NCBI RefSeq assembly: GCF_003885045.1
Contig: NZ_RHJS01000002.1
Coordinates: 2,232,001-2,296,000, forward strand
From: Schaedlerella arabinosiphila
GTDB lineage: Bacteria; Bacillota; Clostridia; Lachnospirales; Lachnospiraceae
DNA: 64,000 bases
Direction: 5' to 3'
Position 1 is the stretch's first letter; the number at the start of each line of letters is the position of its first letter. Below, in pieces: positions 15,979 through 25,538 of this stretch. The notes under the pieces were generated by a model. That model had not been told where the DNA came from and made no database searches. It saw only the letters and a program-made list of their open reading frames with translations. The position numbers and the translations under genes are program-made.

Positions 15979-18222
15979 CTATCCCCGGCTCTTCGTCCCG
16001 ATTGAATCCCGCTTCGCCACCTTTAAGCGGTTCAGCATGATCTCCTTTTCTCCGAATTTCCCTTTCGCTTCCGTCCCTTCCTCAAACAGATACACCAATT
16101 CCAGTTCATCCTTTTTCTGCAGCTTCATCCCCCGGACGCCCACGGCGCCTTTTTTCTTCTCCGGGATCTCCGAAGCCGGAAAACGCAGGAAATATCCGCC
16201 TTTTGTCTGGAGCACGGCGTGCTGGTTCTCCGTCACCACCTGAACAGAGATCACCGCGTCCTCCTCCTGGAGCTTGGTGGCCCCGATGGTCCGTTTGGCC
16301 ACCTGGAACTCCGTTCCCTCCACACGCTTGATCATCCCCTGCTTTGTGGCGAAGAGAAGCTTTGCATAGCGCATCTGCTCCATATCGCAGACCATCACCA
16401 TCTGCTCCTGTGCGCTGGCGTAATTGCTCACATTGTCGATGGGCGTCCCCTTATCCCGGAACTTTCCATAGGGAAGGTCCAGCACCTTGATCTGGTGCAT
16501 CTTGCCTGTATCTGTGAAAATGCAGATCCGCCCGGTGTTCATACAGTGGATGATGTATTTATTCTCACTGTCCGCTGCTTCCCGGTTCCTCTCATATACG
16601 GATACGTCCACGGTTTTCGCATAGCCGAAGCGGTCCATCATAAACACCACTTCCTGCTCCTCGATCTTCTTCTCTTCAAACACCGCTTCCTCCGCATTTT
16701 CGATGGCGGTACGCCGCTTCCTTCCGTACTCCTTCCGGAAATCGTCCAGCTCCTCCATGATCACCTGGGCCATGGAATCGTAGTTGTTGAGGATGTCCTC
16801 ATATCTGGCGATATGCTTTAGCGTCTCCTCGTGCTCCCTCTGCAGCGCCTCGATCTCCAGGCCGATCAGCTTGTAGAGACGCATCTCCAGAATGGCCGTG
16901 GCCTGCCGCTCGGTAAACCGGAGCATGGCCGCCATCTTCCGGGAAATGCCGGTTTTAAACTTGATATTATCGGTGACGCCGTTTACGAGACAGTTTCTTG
17001 CGTCCTTCACAGACTTGCTGCCCCGGAGGATCTCGATGATCAGATCGATCACATCACAGGCTTTGATCAGACCTTCCTGTACCTCCTTGCGCTCCAGCTC
17101 CTTTGCCAGCAAGGTCTTATATTTTCTCGTAGCCAGCTCAAACTGGAAATCCACATGATGCTCGATGACCGCTTTGAGCCCCAGCGTCTCCGGCCTGCCG
17201 TTCGCCACTGCCAGCATATTGACGCCGAAGGTATCCTCCAGCCGGGTCTTTTTGTAGAGCATGTTTTTCAGGTTTTCCACATCCGCGCCCTTTTTCAGCT
17301 CCAGCACGATCCGGATGCCTTCCTTGGAGGACTGGTTGGAAATGTCCACAATGTCGGTGGTCTTTTTGGACTCCACCAGCCCTGCTACGTCGTTCAAAAA
17401 TTTTCCGATCCCGCTTCCGATCATGGTATAAGGGATCTCCGTGATGACAAGCTGCTTCTTCCCGCCTTTGAGCTCCTCAGTCTCCACCTTGCCCCGGATC
17501 TTGATCTTCCCCTGCCCGGTCTCGTAGATGTTCAGCAGGTCGTCCTTGTTGACTACAATCCCGCCGGTGGGAAAGTCCGGCCCTTTCACGAAACGCATCA
17601 ACTGCTTGGTGCTGATCTCGTCATTTTTCATATACGCCTTGACCGCGTCTATGACCTCGCACAGGTTATGGGTTGGGATGCTGGTAGCCATCCCAACCGC
17701 GATACCCTCCGCGCCGTTGATCAGCAGGTTGGGCACACGCACCGGGAGCACCACAGGCTCCTTCTCGGTCTCGTCAAAGTTGGGACCGAAGTCCACCACA
17801 TTTTTATCCAGGTCGGACAGGTACGCCTCCTGGGTAAACTTTGAGAGCCTGGCTTCCGTATAACGCATGGCCGCGGCCCCGTCCCCCTCGATGGAGCCGA
17901 AGTTGCCGTGGCCGTCCACAAGGATCATGCCTTTCTTAAATTCCTGAGCCATCACCACCAACGCTTCATAGATGGAGCTGTCGCCGTGGGGATGGTATTT
18001 GCCCATCGTATCCCCCACGATACGGGCGCATTTCCTGTAGGGCCGGTCATAACGGATTCCCAGCTCATGCATGTCATAGAGCGTCCGGCGCTGGACAGGC
18101 TTTAACCCGTCCCGGACGTCCGGCAGCGCCCTGGCGATGATTACGCTCATGGCATAATCGATATAAGATTTTTTCATCAGATCCGAATACTCGGTCCGGA
18201 TGATCTGTTGCTCACTGCTCAT
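15979..18222 (-). CDS. parC: DNA topoisomerase IV subunit A
   Basis: A 747-residue type IIA topoisomerase A subunit that cuts and rejoins DNA to separate daughter chromosomes. The winged-helix region has the quinolone-determining stretch MGKYHPHGDSSIYEALV and the catalytic tyrosine in AAMRYTEARLSK near residue 120. The breakage-reunion core is followed by a shortened C-terminal part (VAKRTIGATKLQEEDAVISV). I call it parC rather than gyrA because the length is shorter than usual GyrA, no GyrA box (QRRGGKG) is visible, and it pairs with parE. It is 76 bases after parE. Confidence 0.88.
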   Translation of the reverse strand: MSSEQQIIRTEYSDLMKKSYIDYAMSVIIARALPDVRDGLKPVQRRTLYDMHELGIRYDRPYRKCARIVGDTMGKYHPHGDSSIYEALVVMAQEFKKGMILVDGHGNFGSIEGDGAAAMRYTEARLSKFTQEAYLSDLDKNVVDFGPNFDETEKEPVVLPVRVPNLLINGAEGIAVGMATSIPTHNLCEVIDAVKAYMKNDEISTKQLMRFVKGPDFPTGGIVVNKDDLLNIYETGQGKIKIRGKVETEELKGGKKQLVITEIPYTMIGSGIGKFLNDVAGLVESKKTTDIVDISNQSSKEGIRIVLELKKGADVENLKNMLYKKTRLEDTFGVNMLAVANGRPETLGLKAVIEHHVDFQFELATRKYKTLLAKELERKEVQEGLIKACDVIDLIIEILRGSKSVKDARNCLVNGVTDNIKFKTGISRKMAAMLRFTERQATAILEMRLYKLIGLEIEALQREHEETLKHIARYEDILNNYDSMAQVIMEELDDFRKEYGRKRRTAIENAEEAVFEEKKIEEQEVVFMMDRFGYAKTVDVSVYERNREAADSENKYIIHCMNTGRICIFTDTGKMHQIKVLDLPYGKFRDKGTPIDNVSNYASAQEQMVMVCDMEQMRYAKLLFATKQGMIKRVEGTEFQVAKRTIGATKLQEEDAVISVQVVTENQHAVLQTKGGYFLRFPASEIPEKKKGAVGVRGMKLQKKDELELVYLFEEGTEAKGKFGEKEIMLNRLKVAKRDSIGTKSRG

Positions 18223-18298
18223 ATTCCTCTCCTATCCGTATCTGTTTCGTTTCCTGGCAGATACGCACCTAATCCTCCTCTGAAAAGCTACTCCAATC

Positions 18299-20221
18299 CT
18301 AAATGTCCAGCTCCGCTTCCGTCGCATTTTCATAGATAAATGCCCGTCTCGGCGGTACCTCGGTTCCCATCAGCATCTCCGTAACGCCGGATGCCATCCT
18401 GGCGTCCTCGATCTCCACCAGCTTCAAAAGCCGGTTTTCCGGATCCAGGGTGGTCTCCCACAGCTGCTGGGCGTCCATCTCCCCCAGTCCCTTGTACCTC
18501 TGGAGGGTAAACGCGCCGTCATGGGTTTTCCGGTACTTCTCCAGCGCCGCGTCATCGTAGAGATACTCTTCCTCCCCTTTTTTCGGCATGGCCTTATACA
18601 GCGGGGGCATGGCAATGTATACATGTCCTTCATAAATCAGCTCCGGCATGAACCGGTAAAACAGCGTCAGAAGCAGGGTGGAAATGTGCGCCCCGTCCAC
18701 ATCCGCATCCGCCATAATGATGATCTTGTCATAGCGCAGCTTCGAGATATCGAAATCATTGCCGTAGCCTTCCGAAAATCCGCATCCGAAGGCATTGATC
18801 ATGGTCTTGATCTCCGCATTCGCAAGCACCTTGTCGATGCTGGCTTTTTCCACGTTCAGAATCTTGCCGCGGATCGGCAGGATGGCCTGGTAATTCCGGT
18901 CTCTTGCGGTTTTGGCGGAACCTCCGGCGGAATCTCCCTCCACGATGAAGATCTCACATTTTTTCGGGTCCCGGCTTTCGCAGTTGGCCAGCTTTCCGTT
19001 GCTGTCAAAGGAATATTTCTGCTTGGTCAGCAGATTGGTCTTGGCTTTCTCCTCGGTCTTGCGGATCTTGGCCGCCTTCTCCGCGCTGGAGAGCACAGTC
19101 TTTAACGTCTCTAAGTTCCGGTCAAAATACAGGACGATCTCGTCCCCGGTCACCTTTCCAGCCGCCTTCGCCGCGTCCGGGTTGTCCAGCTTGGTCTTGG
19201 TCTGGCCCTCGAACCGGGGGTCCGGGTGCTTGATGGATACGATGGCCGTCATGCCGTTGCGGATATCCGCCCCGGTAAAGTTTGCGTCCTTGTCTTTGAG
19301 GATTCCCAGTTCCCTCGCGTACTGGTTCATCACCGTCGTGAAGGTGGTCTTGAATCCGGTCAGATGAGTTCCGCCCTCCGAGTTGAAAATATTGTTGCAG
19401 AAGCCCAGCACATTTTCATGAAATTCATTGACGTACTGCAGCGCCGCTTCCACTTCAATGCCCTCCGATTCTCCCTTAAAATAGATGGGCTCGTGCAGCG
19501 CCTCTTTTTTCTCGTTCAGTTCCCTGATAAATCCCATGATCCCGTCGGGCTCATGAAATACCACGTGCTCCGGAGCTTCCAGCCGTTTGTCGTCAAATAC
19601 GATGGTAAGCTTTGGATTCAGATAGGCGGTCTCGTGCATCCTGCTCTTGACCTCCTCCGCCCGGAAGCGGGTCTTCTCAAAGATGGTATCGTCCGGCAGA
19701 AAATTGATCTTCGTGCCGGTCTTTCTCGTCTTTCCCACAACCGGCAGCAGGCCGTCCTCCAGTTCGATCACCGGAATCCCTTTTTCGTACCGGTCGTGAT
19801 GGATGGCCCCTTCCCGGCTGATCCACACGTCCATATGGTTGGAAAGCGCGTTCACCACGGAGGAACCGACCCCGTGGAGACCGCCGCTTGTCTTATAGAC
19901 GGAATCGTCAAATTTTCCTCCCGCGTGCAGCGTGGTGTAGACCAGACGCGCAGCGGAAACCCCTTTCTGATGCATCCCTACCGGCACGCCCCGGCCGTTG
20001 TCCTCCACCGTGGCGGAACCGTCTTTTTCCAGCGTCACATGGATCTCCGAGCAGAAACCGGCCAGATGCTCGTCCACCGCGTTGTCCACGATCTCATAGA
20101 TCAGATGGTTTAGTCCTTTGGTGGACACACTGCCGATATACATGCCCGGCCGCTTCCTGACCGCCTCCAGCCCTTCCAATACCGCGATGCTGTCCGCATC
20201 GTATGTATTCTGTTTACTCAT
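18299..20221 (-). CDS. parE: DNA topoisomerase IV subunit B
   Basis: A 640-residue ATPase subunit. GHKL motifs: YEIVDNAVDEHLAGF, DNGRGVPVGMHQKGVSAARL, and GLHGVGSSVVNALS. The TOPRIM metal site is shown by EGDSAGGSAKTARDR and MADADVDGAHISTLLL. It pairs with ParC in one transcription unit. A distinct gyrB is expected elsewhere. An array of palindromic repeats fills its upstream region, with no obvious consensus promoter visible among them. Confidence 0.88.
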   Translation of the reverse strand: MSKQNTYDADSIAVLEGLEAVRKRPGMYIGSVSTKGLNHLIYEIVDNAVDEHLAGFCSEIHVTLEKDGSATVEDNGRGVPVGMHQKGVSAARLVYTTLHAGGKFDDSVYKTSGGLHGVGSSVVNALSNHMDVWISREGAIHHDRYEKGIPVIELEDGLLPVVGKTRKTGTKINFLPDDTIFEKTRFRAEEVKSRMHETAYLNPKLTIVFDDKRLEAPEHVVFHEPDGIMGFIRELNEKKEALHEPIYFKGESEGIEVEAALQYVNEFHENVLGFCNNIFNSEGGTHLTGFKTTFTTVMNQYARELGILKDKDANFTGADIRNGMTAIVSIKHPDPRFEGQTKTKLDNPDAAKAAGKVTGDEIVLYFDRNLETLKTVLSSAEKAAKIRKTEEKAKTNLLTKQKYSFDSNGKLANCESRDPKKCEIFIVEGDSAGGSAKTARDRNYQAILPIRGKILNVEKASIDKVLANAEIKTMINAFGCGFSEGYGNDFDISKLRYDKIIIMADADVDGAHISTLLLTLFYRFMPELIYEGHVYIAMPPLYKAMPKKGEEEYLYDDAALEKYRKTHDGAFTLQRYKGLGEMDAQQLWETTLDPENRLLKLVEIEDARMASGVTEMLMGTEVPPRRAFIYENATEAELDI

Positions 20222-20286
20222 AAAGACTCTCCTTTTCCATCTATAAAAATATGCTCCTTCTTTTTTACGAAATTACTGATTATAAT

Positions 20287-20548
20287 TTGTCACCAATTTT
20301 CGCCAGAAAATTGATGACCTGCTTGCGCATCAGCGCAATTCTTATTATATTTTGTCACCAATTTTTTGCAAAAAAATTGATGACCTGCTTGCGCATCAGT
20401 GCAATTCCTATTATATTTTGTCACCAATTTTCGCTAGAAAATTGATGACCTGCTTGCGCATCAGCGCAATTCCTATTATATTTTGTCACCAATTTTTTGC
20501 AAAAAAATTGATGACCTGCTTGCGCATCAGCGCAATTCCTATTATATC
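20287..20548. repeat. Four tandem 65-bp palindromic repeats (family P2), A-B-A-B order
   Basis: Units begin at 20287, 20352, 20418 and 20483. Each has hairpin 1 (TCACCAATTTT...AAAATTGATGA) and hairpin 2 (TTGCGCATCAGCGCAA). Units 1 and 3 share the loop CGCCAG or CGCTAG; units 2 and 4 share TTGCAA. This order suggests that a two-unit block was duplicated. The array fills most of the 414-base gap upstream of parE; the rest holds a terminator-like hairpin. Confidence 0.92.
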
Positions 20549-20583
20549 AATATTTAAAAGATTTTCAAGCTGTTTTCAGCAAC

Positions 20584-20624
20584 AAAGGCTTTTGATGGGG
20601 TTTTCGCCGCCGTCAAAAGCCTTT
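20584..20624 (-). terminator. Strong hairpin downstream of the 89-aa gene
   Basis: Perfect 12-base stem AAAGGCTTTTGA / TCAAAAGCCTTT with a 17-base loop, 12 bases after the stop of the small partner gene. There is no T-run on the minus strand, so terminator function is probable but not certain. Confidence 0.5.
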
Positions 20625-20635
20625 CCTGACATGTT

Positions 20636-20905
20636 TTATTTTTTTCGGTACGCCTCGGCAACCAGCATCCCTTCCGCAATCCGGCATGCCTGGTCATAAT
20701 AATAGTTCAACGCGCTCTCCAGCACATTTGCCCGCTTTCCTTCCAGCAAATCCTTGCTCAGCGCCACTTCCCTGTAGTAGGGGCGAAGCCTTCCCTCAAC
20801 CTGAATATAGTTTTCCTGGCTGTCAAGATTCACAATTAATTTCGGGGACTCTCCAATGATCAGCCGATCCCCTTCCCGGCACATTTCAATCTTTTTTCTT
20901 TCCAT
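20636..20905 (-). CDS. Small protein of unknown function beside HipA-like kinase, 89 aa
   Basis: An 89-residue protein, not recognised. The N-terminal half looks like short beta strands (GDRLIIGESPKLIVNLDSQENYIQVEGRLRPY), the C-terminal half is a long helix (KRANVLESALNYYYDQACRIAEGMLVAEAYRKK). It starts nine bases after the HipA-like kinase stop, so the two are surely co-transcribed. Size and position fit an antitoxin, regulator or substrate of the kinase. No helix-turn-helix is visible, which sets it apart from HipB. Confidence 0.7.
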   Translation of the reverse strand: MERKKIEMCREGDRLIIGESPKLIVNLDSQENYIQVEGRLRPYYREVALSKDLLEGKRANVLESALNYYYDQACRIAEGMLVAEAYRKK

Positions 20906-20914
20906 ACAGAAGTC

Positions 20915-22156
20915 CTACCAATATGTTTCCTTTTTCCATATTTTCTTTCCATGCTGAAAAAGTTCCAGATACTCCATCTTCCCGCGGATCGTACGCGCAA
21001 TTTGGGATGCCCGTATATCCGGCATATCCGTATACTCCCTCAGCATCTGTTCCGCTTCCTCCGGAAATCCTTCAAGACATTCTAATCTGACCAGTTCTGC
21101 CTGCTTTACGTACCGGAGCATGTCAGCTTCCCGCCGGCAAAAAGAATTTACCTGGATGTCCAGAAGGCGGCGCCCGGATGGAATCACCTCCAGATTGTAA
21201 AACAACGCATTTCCCGTATCAAAAATGGGGGCCGCAGCAACCAGGCGATGCTCCATCGGATCATACAAAAATCCCAGATTGTTAAAATGCCTGTCCGTAT
21301 TGCTCAGAAGAAAATCTGTCATAATCGTATATTCCAATTGCCTCCGAACAACCGCCTCTTCCATTCCGAATTGAACCGCCCGGCTGATCACCGCCTCAAA
21401 TTTGGAATCCGTATTCGGCACTTTGTAATCCTTCACCAGTTGATAGGCAGATACAAATTCACGCTTATGGGAAGTAAACAGCGGATTCAAAGAGCAGGGA
21501 TATTCCCGCCCTTCGGCAAGAATCTTTTCCAGCCGATAGGAGACATAATTATCCCACCCCAGCCTTTCATGCATTCTGCATGCGATCATTTCATTCACTG
21601 ACTGCTGCCCGTAGTCATTGAAATTGACTTTCATCAGATAACGGGTATCTTCCATGATTACCCATTTCTTTTTCATCTCCCCATTGACAGAAGAAGCCGG
21701 AGAAAATTTGGATATATGGGACTCCATGTCGATCTTCCCGGATTCCGTCATAATTTTCCCCAATTCATCTGAAAAATCATTGTCAAAAAAATTCAGTTCA
21801 TTCCAATACAATTCTTCCCCGATGGGCTGCATCCAGTAGTGATCCGTAAGGCTCAATCCGTACGCCGACAGCATCAAAGAAAGACTCGTTTCCTCTCCGA
21901 GAAAATGCAGAACCTGATGAATCCCCTTGCGCGAATCCGGTACCGCACGCAGCGCCCACCATTCGGCAATCTGGTTTCCGGCATCCCCCACTCCCAACGG
22001 GAGTTCTTCCGGCAAATATACATCCAGCACATATTCTATCTTCCCGGATCGTCTGTCTATCTGAACCATTGCCACGTCCAGGTCCTTGTGTTTCAGAACA
22101 TAAATACCTGAACGGATCACCTGTTTTTCATTATCACCATTTTTATTCCGCCTCAT
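20915..22156 (-). CDS. HipA-like serine/threonine kinase domain protein
   Basis: A 413-residue protein. Residues 1-150 are a family-specific N-terminal region (LPLGVGDAGNQIAEWWALRA; LSLTDHYWMQPIGEELYW). Residues 150-360 match the HipA kinase fold: a Ser/Gly loop SSVNGEMKKKW (155-165), a likely ATP-binding lysine in LMKVNF (K176), a glutamate in SVNEMIACRM (E189), the catalytic loop SNTDRHFNNLGFL (285-297, D288 and N293) and the metal aspartate in PIFDTGNALF (D313). HipA relatives phosphorylate tRNA synthetases or other targets. AGGAGG precedes the ATG. The upstream neighbour is a DUF1648 membrane protein gene. Confidence 0.78.
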   Translation of the reverse strand: MRRNKNGDNEKQVIRSGIYVLKHKDLDVAMVQIDRRSGKIEYVLDVYLPEELPLGVGDAGNQIAEWWALRAVPDSRKGIHQVLHFLGEETSLSLMLSAYGLSLTDHYWMQPIGEELYWNELNFFDNDFSDELGKIMTESGKIDMESHISKFSPASSVNGEMKKKWVIMEDTRYLMKVNFNDYGQQSVNEMIACRMHERLGWDNYVSYRLEKILAEGREYPCSLNPLFTSHKREFVSAYQLVKDYKVPNTDSKFEAVISRAVQFGMEEAVVRRQLEYTIMTDFLLSNTDRHFNNLGFLYDPMEHRLVAAAPIFDTGNALFYNLEVIPSGRRLLDIQVNSFCRREADMLRYVKQAELVRLECLEGFPEEAEQMLREYTDMPDIRASQIARTIRGKMEYLELFQHGKKIWKKETYW

Positions 22157-22200
22157 GAATCCCCTCCTGTACGAATACGCCGGCTTTTATGTACCTCCCT

Positions 22201-22656
22201 CTACTTTACCCTCCACAGCCGGATCATGAAAAATACCATCGGCCCAAACGCCGCGGCCATGGATACCGGGAAAAACCAGAACGGCAGATACGCTCCATGC
22301 CAGACGGTCAGAAAGGAAAAAATCAATACCACAGAAAGCTTAAGGCAGACGATCATATGATACAGAGTCCGGTAAACCCTCTCCCGGTTTTGCCGGGTAA
22401 TCTTCACTCCGGTATTCCATGCCTGCGGAAATTGCTCCAGCACGGAGATCCCCAGGAACATCAGCCAGTTCATGATCAGCGGGAAAAACAAAAATCCTTT
22501 TCCTGACATAGCGTCTGCTTCTCCGGCCATGTTATAATGGGACGGAATCTCCTTTGGTATTTTATTCCAGCAGATCAATATAAACAGCGTGGTCCCAACC
22601 AGACACAGGATACATAAGACTTGTATTGCCATGCCGAATTTTGTTTTTATTTTCAT
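22201..22656 (-). CDS. DUF1648-domain membrane protein
   Basis: A 151-residue membrane protein with four hydrophobic segments. The DUF1648 signature is clear: NKIPKEIPSHYNMAGEADAMSGKGFLF between the first two segments. This domain is found in SdpI-type immunity proteins and related membrane proteins, but here there is no sdp toxin gene nearby. The ATG at 22656 is chosen because GGAGG sits eight bases upstream; the frame's earlier GTG overlaps that site. Confidence 0.8.
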   Translation of the reverse strand: MKIKTKFGMAIQVLCILCLVGTTLFILICWNKIPKEIPSHYNMAGEADAMSGKGFLFFPLIMNWLMFLGISVLEQFPQAWNTGVKITRQNRERVYRTLYHMIVCLKLSVVLIFSFLTVWHGAYLPFWFFPVSMAAAFGPMVFFMIRLWRVK

Positions 22657-22670
22657 TTCCTGCACCTCCC

Positions 22671-22788
22671 TGTAACCAATTTGCGCAGCAAATTGATTGC
22701 CTGCTCGGGCGCTATCGCGAAGCGATTTTCATGCGCACGATTCCTTGTTTATTTTGTAACCAATTTGCGCAGCAAATTGATTGCCTGC
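22671..22788. repeat. Two palindromic repeats related to family P2
   Basis: The 34-base unit starting TGTAACCAATTTGCGC and ending AAATTGATTGCCTGC occurs at 22671-22704 and 22755-22788. Its hairpin, CCAATTTGCGCAGCAAATTG, has the same outer arms as the array at 20287. The unit lies directly upstream of the DUF1648 gene; between the two copies is a small hairpin, ATCGCGAAGCGAT. Confidence 0.88.
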
Positions 22789-22891
22789 CCTTTTCTTCTA
22801 TTATAAACTTCATTTTGCAAAACGCAATACTTCGTTCCTGTAAGACAGATCTCCCTGCACCAAAGAAGGAGGGCTTTTCGCCCCCCTGCGC

Positions 22892-23104
22892 CTAACCGTT
22901 GATTTCCAACACCTTATAATCCTGATCCTCAACCGCCTTTTTCAGCACATCATTGGCGATCTCCGCATTCAGTGTCACCACGGCTGTCCCCGCTTCATGG
23001 CTGACCTGTGCCGCATCCACCTCCGGCAGTGCTTCCAGACACTTCTTCACTGCTGCCTCACAGTGGCCGCACATCATCCCTTCAATCTTCATTGTCCTTT
23101 CCAT
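22892..23104 (-). CDS. copZ: Probable internal start: CopZ-like copper chaperone from the copA 3' end
   Basis: Within copA, in the same frame, AGGAGGT lies seven bases before an ATG at 23104. Translation from there gives a 70-residue protein, [20 protein letters not shown] onward, with the complete size, start and CxxC copper site of a CopZ chaperone. This arrangement can make free chaperone as well as the fused domain from one gene. It may also be the trace of a copA-copZ pair that fused by loss of a stop codon. Whether the internal start is used cannot be seen from sequence. Confidence 0.65.
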   Translation of the reverse strand: MERTMKIEGMMCGHCEAAVKKCLEALPEVDAAQVSHEAGTAVVTLNAEIANDVLKKAVEDQDYKVLEING

Positions 23105-25507
23105 TGCTGTTACCTCCTGTTTTCTTTTTGATCTGACTTTTTTATCTTTTCTTGTATCATGTATTTTAAACCAGTTCAGCCGCAGTGCGTTTGTCACCAC
23201 GCAGAAGCTGGACAGGCTCATCGCCGCCGCCCCGAACATGGGGTTCAGTTTCAGCCCGAATACAGGGAACCATATCCCTGCTGCCAGCGGAATCCCGATG
23301 ACATTGTAGAAAAATGCCCAGAACAGGTTTTCGTGGATGTTTTTCAGCGCCGCCCGGCTCAGCCGGATGGCTGCAGGCACATCGCTTAAGCGGCTCTTCA
23401 TCAATACCACATCCGCCGCGTCGATTGCGATATCCGTACCCGCCCCGATTGCGATTCCCATGTCGGCCCTGGTCAGCGCCGGCGCGTCGTTGATGCCGTC
23501 CCCTACCATTGCCGTTTTTCCCTTTCCTTTCAGGGAGCGGATCACGCTTTCCTTTCCGTCCGGAAGCACGCCTGCGATCACTTCATCCACCCCTGCCTGT
23601 CTGCCGATGGCCCTTGCGGTGCGTTCGTTATCTCCTGTCAGCATCACCACCCGGATACCCATATTCTGCAGCTCTTTGATGGCCCGCGGGCTGTCCTCCT
23701 TGATCACGTCCGCCACCGCGATGATCCCTGCAAGCTGCCCGTTCCTGCTGAAAAACAACGGGGTTTTTCCTTCCTCAGCCAGATGCTCCGCCTGGCGCCG
23801 CATGGAATCTGTGACCTCCGCGTACTGCCCGATAAAATTCAGGTTTCCGCCCTTCAAAACACATCCCTTTGTTTCATCCTTCTGCAGATCGGCCTCCCCG
23901 GACGTTCTGTCCTGTCCGCTTTTTGCGCCGTCTCCATTTTTCTCCCCGTCAACATGCTGAAGCACTGCCGAGAGTCCGTTGCCGGGAAGCGCTTCAAAAT
24001 CGCTGACTTGTAATGCCTTAAGCCCTCTTTCTTCCGCCTCGGCCAGTATCGCCCTTGCAAGGGGATGCTCGCTCTTTTGCTCCAGAGAGTACGCCAGTTC
24101 CAAAAGCCCGGTCTTGGAAATCCCTTCTGCTGGTATGAGGTCTGTCACCTTCGGCTCCCCTTTTGTGATGGTTCCCGTCTTATCCAGCGCCACGATCTCC
24201 ATCTTCCCGGTCTCTTCCAGGGAAACGGCGGTCTTGAACATGATTCCGTTTCTGGCCCCCACGCCATTTCCCACCATGATGGCAACCGGGGTCGCCAGCC
24301 CCAACGCACAGGGACAACTGATCACCAGCACCGAGATGCCCCTTGCCAGCGCAAATCCGATTCCCTCTCCCGCGATCAGCCACACCAGGGTCGTTAACAG
24401 TGCGATCACAATCACCGCAGGGACAAATACCCCGGAAACCTTGTCCGCCACCTTGGCAATGGGCGCTTTCGTAGCCGCCGCGTCGCTGACCATCTGGATG
24501 ATCTGGGAAAGGGTGGTGTCCTCCCCTACCCGTGTGGCCTGGCATTTCAAAAAGCCGGACTGGTTCAGTGTGGCCGCCGATACCCCGTCTCCTTCCGCCT
24601 TATCCACAGGAATGCTCTCTCCTGTCAACGCCGATTCATTGACTGCGCTGCTGCCTTCCAAAACCACGCCGTCCACCGGGATATTCTCCCCCGGGCGGAC
24701 CACAAAGAGATCCCCTTTTTGCACCTGGTCGATGGAAACTTCTGTCTCCGCCCCGTCCCGCAGAACCACCGCCGTTTTCGGCGCCAGCTTCATGAGGTTT
24801 TTCAGCGCGTCTGTGGTCTTCCCTTTGGAACGCGCCTCCAGCATCTTTCCGACCGTGATCAGCGTCAGGATCATGGCAGCCGATTCGAAATAAAATTCAT
24901 GCATGTAGGACATGACCCCTGCCTGATCCATCCGCATCTGGGCATCCGTCATGGCAAACAGCGCGTAGGTGCTGTACACAAACGCCGCCCCCGCCCCAAG
25001 CGCAACCAGCGTGTCCATGTTGGGCGCCCGGTGGAGCAGCCCCCGGAAACCGCCGATAAAAAACTTCTGGTTGATGACCATGATGATCCCTGTAAACAAA
25101 AGCTGTATCAGCCCCATGGCCACGTGGTTGCCTGCCAGAAATCCGGGAACCGGCCAGTTCCACATCATATGTCCCATGGACAGATACATCAGGGGAACAA
25201 GAAATACCAGGGAGGACACCAGCCTCTGCTTCAAAACCGGGGTCTCATGGTCCTTCAAAAATTCTTCCTCCGCCGCGGCTTTGGCTGCCCCCGGCGCCTT
25301 CGTCTCTGCCCCCTTCAGCGCCGCGCCGTATCCCGCTGCTTCCACCGCCGCGATCACATCCGACGGCGAAGCCGTTCCTTCCACACCCATGGAATTGGTC
25401 AGCAGGCTCACTGAACAGGACTGTACCCCGGGCAGGCCGTCCACGGCTTTTTCCACTCTTGCGCTGCAGGCTGCGCAGCTCATTCCGGTTACTGTATATT
25501 GTTCCAT
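22892..25507 (-). CDS. copA: Copper-exporting P1B-type ATPase with N- and C-terminal metal-binding domains
   Basis: An 871-residue inner-membrane pump. An N-terminal HMA domain ([15 protein letters not shown]) precedes eight transmembrane segments. The copper channel motif [14 protein letters not shown], the phosphorylation site [11 protein letters not shown], the SEHPLA motif and the hinge [18 protein letters not shown] are all intact. After the last membrane segment ([16 protein letters not shown]) a basic linker leads to a second HMA domain ([20 protein letters not shown]). The start at 25507 has GAGGAGGGAAAC before it. It follows csoR by 31 bases in one operon. The C-terminal domain has its own ribosome binding site and start. 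Confidence 0.95.
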   Translation of the reverse strand: MEQYTVTGMSCAACSARVEKAVDGLPGVQSCSVSLLTNSMGVEGTASPSDVIAAVEAAGYGAALKGAETKAPGAAKAAAEEEFLKDHETPVLKQRLVSSLVFLVPLMYLSMGHMMWNWPVPGFLAGNHVAMGLIQLLFTGIIMVINQKFFIGGFRGLLHRAPNMDTLVALGAGAAFVYSTYALFAMTDAQMRMDQAGVMSYMHEFYFESAAMILTLITVGKMLEARSKGKTTDALKNLMKLAPKTAVVLRDGAETEVSIDQVQKGDLFVVRPGENIPVDGVVLEGSSAVNESALTGESIPVDKAEGDGVSAATLNQSGFLKCQATRVGEDTTLSQIIQMVSDAAATKAPIAKVADKVSGVFVPAVIVIALLTTLVWLIAGEGIGFALARGISVLVISCPCALGLATPVAIMVGNGVGARNGIMFKTAVSLEETGKMEIVALDKTGTITKGEPKVTDLIPAEGISKTGLLELAYSLEQKSEHPLARAILAEAEERGLKALQVSDFEALPGNGLSAVLQHVDGEKNGDGAKSGQDRTSGEADLQKDETKGCVLKGGNLNFIGQYAEVTDSMRRQAEHLAEEGKTPLFFSRNGQLAGIIAVADVIKEDSPRAIKELQNMGIRVVMLTGDNERTARAIGRQAGVDEVIAGVLPDGKESVIRSLKGKGKTAMVGDGINDAPALTRADMGIAIGAGTDIAIDAADVVLMKSRLSDVPAAIRLSRAALKNIHENLFWAFFYNVIGIPLAAGIWFPVFGLKLNPMFGAAAMSLSSFCVVTNALRLNWFKIHDTRKDKKVRSKRKQEVTAMERTMKIEGMMCGHCEAAVKKCLEALPEVDAAQVSHEAGTAVVTLNAEIANDVLKKAVEDQDYKVLEING

Positions 25508-25538
25508 TGTTTCCCTCCTCTTCTGCAAATATAAATTT

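Noticed and set aside
16831..17844. A 337-codon open frame opposite parC
   Set aside because: Shadow of parC in a high-GC stretch; no start signal and no family resemblance.
20287..20548. CRISPR-like array
   Set aside because: The units follow each other without unique spacers, and the loops alternate; no cas genes are near.
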